Assembly (NCBI RefSeq): GCF_029962835.1
Contig: NC_080586.1
Coordinates: 67,829,501-67,893,500, forward strand
Direction of reading: 5' to 3'
Origin: Magnolia sinica
Lineage: Eukaryota > Streptophyta > Magnoliopsida > Magnoliales > Magnoliaceae
DNA length: 64,000 nucleotides
Shown: positions 57,376 through 64,000 of the stretch, piece after piece
Position numbering within the stretch: the first letter of the stretch is position 1
How the letters are laid out: every line of letters starts with the position of its first letter
Notes under the pieces: model-generated
Told to the model about the DNA's origin: nothing
The model's input: the letters and a program-made list of their open reading frames with translations, nothing else
Databases searched by the model: none
Made by a program: the position numbers and the translations under genes

Positions 57376-57832
57376 TGTTCACAACCCTAAGTGTAGGGTT
57401 GCAATGTAGTAATAATCTCGGTAAGACCGAGGTCGAATCCATAGGGACTAAAACTTGTATGTTTCTAAAATTAACTAGAAGTATAACTAGAAGAAGATGT
57501 GAAACTAATTCTGAAGTATTTGAGAGAGTAATTGTAAATAGAGTAATTAAAACAAAGAATTTAAAGGTGAGAAATAGGGTGCCGAGGATCCACTTGTAGT
57601 GATCAGGGAACCCTCTTGCTTGATTCAAGTAACACAATTAGAATTGGAGTCTTATCCTATTTAATTGAAAAATATATCAATAAAACCAAATCTGAACTTC
57701 TATTGACCTAATTTTCAATGAAGGATAACTATGATAATTGGCAGGGATTCCATCACCAAACAATTACCAGGAGACAATGGCAAACAACAGGATTTACCAA
57801 TCTCATAATCTCAAGGTAAGAGAATTGTGAAG
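57376..57832 (-). mobile_element. 5' LTR part of the gag-only Athila-type element
   Basis: It carries AAGTGTAGGGTTGCAATGTA, GTAATAATCTCGGTAAGACC and GAGGTCGAATCC, a phrase typical of Athila-type LTRs next to the tRNA-Asp site. Homology with 44933-45380 (inverted) stops at about 57832, where another sequence begins. Confidence 0.65.
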
Positions 57833-57980
57833 ATCCAATTCGACTCGGCAAACTCGACTCATTTAGATCCAACTTGATCCGAATCGAATGAGTTGATCCA
57901 AATTGAGTTGACTTCATCCAATTCGAACTCAAACTTAGTTGAGTTTGAGTCACTCAGTAACTCGACTCCATCCGAAAATC

Positions 57981-58029
<49 letters not shown>

Positions 58030-58272
58030 ACACACATATATAAAACTTAAATTTTAAGTTTAAGATCCAGTCACAAGTGCACTTAGGTTTTGAATTGTGA
58101 TTTCAGCTCGTGGATACCTGTTGCACTCTGACCTGACTCAATGCCGACTTGACCTAACTCGGTACTTGTGACTAGGTCAGACCAAGGTACCGAGTTCGGA
58201 TCAGGCCTATTTCAAAACCAGATCGAGTTGGATTAGCCCCAACTCTGTCCGGCTCGACTCTATGCCAACCTT
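57833..58272. repeat. GACTCGACTC-rich fragment with a (CA)n microsatellite
   Basis: Words such as CGACTCGGCAAACTCGACTC, TTGAGTTTGAGTCACTCAG and CCGGCTCGACTC suggest a fragment of another LTR family. The CA run is at 57982-58037. Borders are set only by the neighbouring elements. Confidence 0.5.
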
Positions 58273-59583
58273 TGTGATTGCTTGCCTTCAAGTGCAGAGG
58301 TTCATAAGTAATATCTTGTGAATACAGGGTCGATCCCACAGGGAGATGAATTGCGAGAAGGAAAAAATCAAATGCAAAACAAACTAAGTAATAAAAACTA
58401 AACTGATGATTTGATTTTGAGATTTTTGAATGGATGTAATTCAACTGAATAAAATAACACCCAAGCTTCAAAGTTCCACATATAGGTTAATGTTCCAAAA
58501 TCATGATGACTTGGATAACACAACTAGGATTTGATCACTATGGTCAGCCTAATCGGAAAATAAAACACTTTAAATATTTTAATAAATGATATAAAAGATT
58601 AAAAAATAATGGATTTGCATCATTGACATATATTCTCAAGCGCCAGTGATTTTAAGTATTCAATATCTATAGGATAATGAATATCAAAGAAATATAACAG
58701 GTTGAGAACCTCTCCTATCTAGGAAATCTGATTGATCTAGGGTAAGCCTATCCATCAATGTAGATCTCATATGATGGAAACATATGGATCTTACAAGAGG
58801 ATAAAAAACAAAACCTAAATAATAGATAATATGCATACACCATTATTCTCATCATTAAAACAATCAATCATCATAATCTTAAAAAATTATTAAACCCATG
58901 TGCTTCCCTTCTAGCTTGGGCTATAAGGAACTTAGAAAAACATAATTAAATTGCAGAAATAAAAAGCAACAAGAAAGAAAGAAGAAAAAAATGCAAATAG
59001 AAAGGATCTAAAATTAAAAAAAAAAAACTTATAAAGCTTTAATAAAACTAAAAACTCTTAAAAAAAACTCTAAATATTGCTCTTGAATGCTTCTAATGAT
59101 GTTTAAGAATGCCCTAGGAGACCCTATTTATAAGTAGGGAACTCCAATTTTCGTACAAAGTTGAAAACCCTAGAAAACGCCTCAAATATACGTATTTTTT
59201 TAAAATAGACTTCTCGCTGCATAGTTCATTTAAAATAGACTTCCTGCTGCGTAGTTTTCCAAAATAGACTTCAGAGCTTTATAATACACTTTTCAGGACG
59301 ATTTCAGGATTCTTCACTTCAAATCTTCGATTCTTTTCATTCCTCACTTGGTTTTCTTGGATCTTTGGCATGTGAATTCTTCAATCTTAGTTTCCTAAGA
59401 TCCATCCCTTGCCTTGGTGATTTTTGAGCATCAAATTTTTACTTTTTAGCACCATTTTTCAATCTAATCTTTTAAATTCACTTTGCAACACATACATGAG
59501 TAAAGTTGAATATTAAGATGATTTATGTTCATAAAACCAAGATATAAATGGGAAAAATTATGTAATATTTGAGTCTCAACACA
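58273..59583 (-). mobile_element. 3' LTR of the Athila element
   Basis: Read on the - strand it starts TGTGTTGAGACTC directly after the polypurine-like GCTGGTTGGGGGG, and ends ..CAAGCAATCACA. It contains TCCCTGTGGGATCGACCC, a phrase frequent in Athila LTRs. Length is about 1.3 kb. The matching 5' LTR would lie beyond the right edge. Confidence 0.7.
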
Positions 59584-60945
59584 CCCCCCAACCAGCATTT
59601 TGCTAGTCCCGAGCAAAATAAGCGAAGAAAAATAAAAATAAAAATAAAAATAAAAATTAATTTTTTTTAAAAAAAATTTAAAATGAAAAAAATTCTAACT
59701 ACACTACTTTCACAGGTAATCTCGATTGCATTTAGCATATGCAACAAGCCTTTAAACCCCTAAGTTTCCCATAGTGGACGAGTTATAGTCTCGTAAGGGT
59801 TTCCAGAAATGTTACCCACAAACATTGAAAATAAGAAAAATATTTCAACACTAAAAAATTTATACAATTATACCCCCATTCATCATATGAATTTCGAAAC
59901 AAAACAATACTTAACCTAAGTCTGAAGTTAGTTAGAATCTCAATTTTCTAATCCATTATATCCTTGAGTTCAGAGACCTAATCAAAATTTAGAATAGTTA
60001 TGATCCAATATCCTTAGGTGCTCCGTGACACTAATCTAACTTTGAGAAATATGCATGTTCCCTATCCTAACTTCTTTCAATCATCCCAAGAATATGAAAT
60101 CTCTAGTTATCTCATTTTCTTCATGTCATTTCTTCTTTTATCATCATATCCTCATTATTATAGACCACCCTTAGATGAAGATTCCCACCGGGTTTGCTTC
60201 ATAACTTAAGGTATCGTACTTGTAACAGTAACAGTAATGAATACTTAGGTATCCTTACTTCGGATTACTGACACGATTGTCATGGTCATTGCATTCATGC
60301 TCTATAATAAAATTTTCTTTTTTCCATCACTCTTTTTTTTCCCTTTAATATTCTCTCTTTTAAACATATATCAATGGTACTAGTTCATTCAACCTTGTTT
60401 GAATCAAAAGTTGTTATTCTAGTTCACATATCATATTCCTCAGTTAGCTAGGGTGTATTGTAAATTCAGTACATAAAATTACAACTCACTTTAAACTAGT
60501 GATTAGATAATTGAACTCAAGTTAATAATTTTCAGTTGTCAGAATTCTGACTACTATCAACTTAGACTAAGTATTAACTTTGCCTTTAAAATTCGCATAA
60601 TATCATGTTCACATTCTTGTATATAAAAATATTATTTTGAAAATGTTGAATTTTTTTTTTTTCATAAACCTAAAAAAAAAAACTTAAACCTAACTGAAAC
60701 TTAAAAATAATAAAAATAATAATAAAATAAACTGAAACCTAAAAAAAACTTCACATGGATGACTATCCACACCCCCAACCTAAAATCTACATTGTCCCCA
60801 ATGTAATAATAATGTAATGCAGAGAACAATAAAAATAAAAGAAAGGGTAGATAGTACCTGCCATGAAAAACTCACCTGCTATGTGACACTAAAAAAATTG
60901 AATATGATACAAATCCTACACAAATGCTCCGTCAAACCAGGAGCA
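59584..60945 (-). mobile_element. 3' non-coding region of the Athila element
   Basis: Between integrase and LTR. Landmarks on the - strand are ACATTGGGGACAATGTAG followed by TTAGGTTGGGGGTG (about 60770-60800) and GCTCGGGACTAGCAAAATGC next to the LTR. No env-like frame is recognisable; the frame at 60018-60209 on + is not convincing. Confidence 0.65.
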
Positions 60946-63900
60946 TTATTCTGAATATTCTGGCTCATGAAGAGGGAAGGACTCCTCTCCCAAATGAAAG
61001 TTTTCCACATAAGGCTTCAATCTCTGACCATTAACCTTGTACACATTGCCATTACGTGGATTCTCAATTTCAACAGCCCCATGAGTATAAACATTCTTCA
61101 CAATGAAGGGGCCTGTCCATCTTGATCTTAACTTTCTTGGAAAGAACTGGAGACGAGAATTGTACAATAGGACCTTTTGCTGAGGTTCAAAATTCTTCCT
61201 CAAGATATTTTTGTCATGAAAAGCTTTGGTCCTCTCTTTGTAGATTTTAGAATTTTCATAAGAGTCTCTCCTCAGCTCCTCTAATTCATTCAACTCTAAT
61301 TTCCTTTGTCCACTTGCTTGATCCATATCAAAGTTTAATTTCTTTATTGCCCAGTAGGCTCTATGTTCCAATTCCACAGGCAAGTGCAAGCTTTCCCATA
61401 CACCAATCTGTATGGAGACATTCCAATCGGGGTCTTATAAGCAGTCCTATAAGCCCATAAAGCGTCGGATAGTCTGAGGGACCAATCCTTCCTATCTGGC
61501 CTTATAGTTTTCTCTAAAATGTGTTTGATTTTCTGATTAGAAATCTCAGCTTGCCCACTCATTTGTGGGTGGTATGGGGTGCTCACTTTATGCTTAATGC
61601 CATATTTCTTCATCAAAGCCTCAAATGTCCTATTACAAAAGTGAGACCCGTCATCACTAATGATGGCCTTTGGAGTTCCAAATCTAGCAAAAATATATTC
61701 TTTGAGGAATCGTATGACCACTTTGTTGTCATTGGTCCTACTTGGAACTACCTCAATTCACTTTGAAACATAGTCCACACCAACCAATATATAAAGAAAA
61801 CCAAAAGAAGATGGAAATGGACCCATAAAATCAATACCCCAACAATCAAAAATCTCCAATGGTAAAATTAGGGATAAATGCATCATATTACACCGAGACA
61901 CTCTTCCCAACCTTTAACATCTATCACAAGCAACGCAGAAAGCATGGGTGTCTTTAAACATAGTGGGCTAGTAAAAACCACACTGTAGGATTTTTGCAGT
62001 GGTTTTCTTAGCAGAAAAATGACCACCACATGCTTCCATGTGACAAAAAGAAATAACACTCGAACTTCATCCTCTGGGACACAACGTCTAAAAATTTGAT
62101 CAGTTCCATATTTATATAAATACGGGTCATCCCAGAAGAAGTTCCTAACCTCGGTTTCAAAACGCTTCCTATCTTGTGACTTCCAATGATGTGGCATTTT
62201 TCCCGTTACAAGATAGTTCACTATATCCGAATATTAAAGCAATTTGGAGATCGCAAATAATTGTTCATCAGGGAAAGTGTCCTGAATATGTATCTCCTCA
62301 ATGGAATCATCTAACACCAATCTAGAAAGGTGATCGGCCACTACGTTTTCTACTCCTTTCTTATCTTTTATCTCTAAGTCAAATTCTTGGAGTAGGAGGA
62401 TCCATCTCAAAAGTCTCGGCTTTGCATCCTTCTTAGATAACAAATATTTCAAAGCCGAGTGGTCCGTGAAAATGACCACTTTGGATCCCAGTAAGTAGGA
62501 CATAAACTTATCCAAAGCAAAAACTACTGCAAGTAACTCTTTTTCAGTTGTTGAGTAGTTCACTTGGGCCGAGTTTAGAGTTTTACTCGCATAGTGAATA
62601 ACGTAGGGCCGTTTTTCTTTCCTTTGGCCCAAAATAGCTCCTATGGCATAATCACTTGCATTGCACATTAGTTCAAAAGGAAATGTCCAACCTGGTGGAT
62701 GCATGATAGGTGTAGTGGTAATGGATGATTTAATTTTATTAAAGGCACTTGCATACTCATCTGTCCACTTAAATGGAACATCCTTTTGAAGAAGATTAGT
62801 CAAGGGTATAGTAATGGCACTAAAGTCCTTGATGAATCTTCTATAAAAACCAGCATGCCCTATAAGTGATCTAATATCTCTAACAGTTCGGGGGATAGGT
62901 AGATTAGCTATAATGTCGAGTTTTGAGCGATCTACCTCGATTCTATTTTTAGAGATAGCATGGCCTAAAACAATTCTTTTTTGAACCATGAAATGACATT
63001 TCTCCCAATTTAAGACAAGGTGTTTCTCTTCATACCTAGACAAGACAAGAGATAAATTGTTGAGGCATTCCTCAAAACTACTCCCAAATACAGAGAAGTC
63101 ATCCATGAAAACCTCAAGAAACTTTCCAACCATATTTGAAAAAACACTTAACATACATCGTTGGAAAGTTGCTGGGGCGTTACACAATCCAAATGACATC
63201 CGTTTGAAAGCAAACGTGACAAATGGACAAGTGAACGTGGTTTTCTCTTGGTCTTCCAAGGCTATCTCTATTTGGTTATATCCAGAATATTCATCAAGAA
63301 AATTATAAAATGAGTGACCTGCTACCCTCTCTAAAACTTGATCAATGAATGGTAGAGAAAAATGGTCCTTCTTTGTAACCTGGTTCAATTTTCTATGGTC
63401 AATGCAAACACACCAACCAGTGGTGACACGTGTTGGTATGAGTTCATTATTAGAATTCTACACAATAGTTATTTCAGATTTCTTTGGGACTACTTGAGTT
63501 GGACTCACCCAAACACTATCAGATATTGGGTAGATGATTCCCACATCCAATAATTTGATCACCTCATTTTTTACAACTTCCATCATGTTTGGATTGAGAC
63601 GCCTTTGAGGTTGTCTAATTGGTTTGGCGTCATCATCGAGGTGGATCCGATGGGTGCATATAGAAGGGCTTATACCCTTGATGTCAGAAATGGTCCAACC
63701 CAAAGCTCCTTTGTGGTCTCTTAGAACTTTCAACAATTTAATCTCTTGATCCTTCTCTAAAAATGAAGAGATCACCACAGGATAAGTTTTATTTTTACCT
63801 AAGTATACATACTTAAGCTCATTTGGTAGTGGTTTTAAATCAAGCTTTTGAACATTGGTTGGTGATGGCAGAGGTCGCAAGTCCTCAATAGATAGGATTT

Positions 63901-63979
63901 GAGTGCGTGGTCTCCATTGGTACATACCAATGTCCTGGGTGGTAGTGCTCTCATTATCATCAGAAATTTCAGCAAGCAC
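60946..63979 (-). pseudogene. Athila-lineage Ty3/gypsy pol (RT, RNase H, integrase)
   Basis: On the - strand: the stretch before RT (63979-63461, including YPVVISSFLEKDQEIKLLKV and GWTISDIKGISPSICTHRI), then RT with YSGYNQI and the active site FMDDFSVFG, RNase H ([44 protein letters not shown]) to 62234, the integrase zinc finger (from 62221), the integrase core (61721-61344, with [15 protein letters not shown] and [17 protein letters not shown]), and the C-terminal domain to 60946 (ending EPEYSE). [16 protein letters not shown] is the Athila-type RT signature. Damage is slight: a TAG at 63458-63460 in the RT frame, a frameshift near 62065, a few stops at 61730-61910, and a one-base loss near 61390. 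The protease and gag lie beyond the right edge. Confidence 0.9.
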
Positions 63980-64000
63980 TTTTTTTAAATCAAAATTTTT

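Overview
The window looks like nuclear DNA of a flowering plant. It has long GT-AG introns, many microsatellites, a plant-type MIRO GTPase, plant lineages of Ty3/gypsy retrotransposon (Tat/Ogre, Athila), copia-type LTRs, a PIF/Harbinger DNA transposon, hAT MITEs and RTE-type retroposon tails. The species cannot be fixed. Frequent degenerate 'GTGGGCCCACC..GATGTATG' repeats suggest a large, repeat-rich genome of a woody plant, perhaps a magnoliid, but this is only an impression.

Region 1 (1-20.1 kb) is the 3' part of one host gene on the + strand. Six exons at 2794-3005, 3198-3267, 7584-7696, 11234-11384, 16521-16704 and 19623-19696 add up to 804 nt (267 codons plus stop) in one open phase. They encode the C-terminal GTPase domain and membrane tail of a mitochondrial Rho GTPase (MIRO). 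The first GTPase domain and the EF-hands must lie left of the window. Its introns hold a copia-type LTR remnant (1-1139), a probable LTR (4000-5863), two hAT MITEs with 8-bp target duplications (8418-9036, 18027-18550), two RTE-type retroposon tails and many simple repeats.

Region 2 (20.1-29.7 kb) has no host gene. It holds dispersed repeats, a Tat-type LTR/leader (about 23083-24452) and the decayed pol of a Tat-lineage Ty3/gypsy element on the - strand (26737-29270).

Region 3 (29710-39843) is the most interesting part: a 10.1-kb PIF/Harbinger transposon delimited by 45-bp terminal inverted repeats (40/45 matching) and TAA target duplications. On one strand it carries a DDE transposase, a Myb/SANT-like accessory protein and a third small reading frame with an RNase H1 N-terminal (caulimovirus viroplasmin-type) domain. 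Four 40-bp subterminal repeats lie near the right end. A 1520-bp copia-type solo LTR with TSD AGTAT has inserted in the Myb/SANT gene, and several stop codons show the element is dead.

Region 4 (39.9-64 kb) is a nest of LTR retrotransposons: a second Tat-type LTR (39909-41266), two long LTRs ending in GGGGTGTTACA (about 41.7-44.6 and 46.8-51.0 kb), a gag-only Athila-like element (PBS at 57352-57369) split by a 3578-bp solo LTR with TSD AGGTC (51634-55211), and at the right edge an Athila element on the - strand with nearly complete pol (60946-63979). No host gene was recognised in this region.
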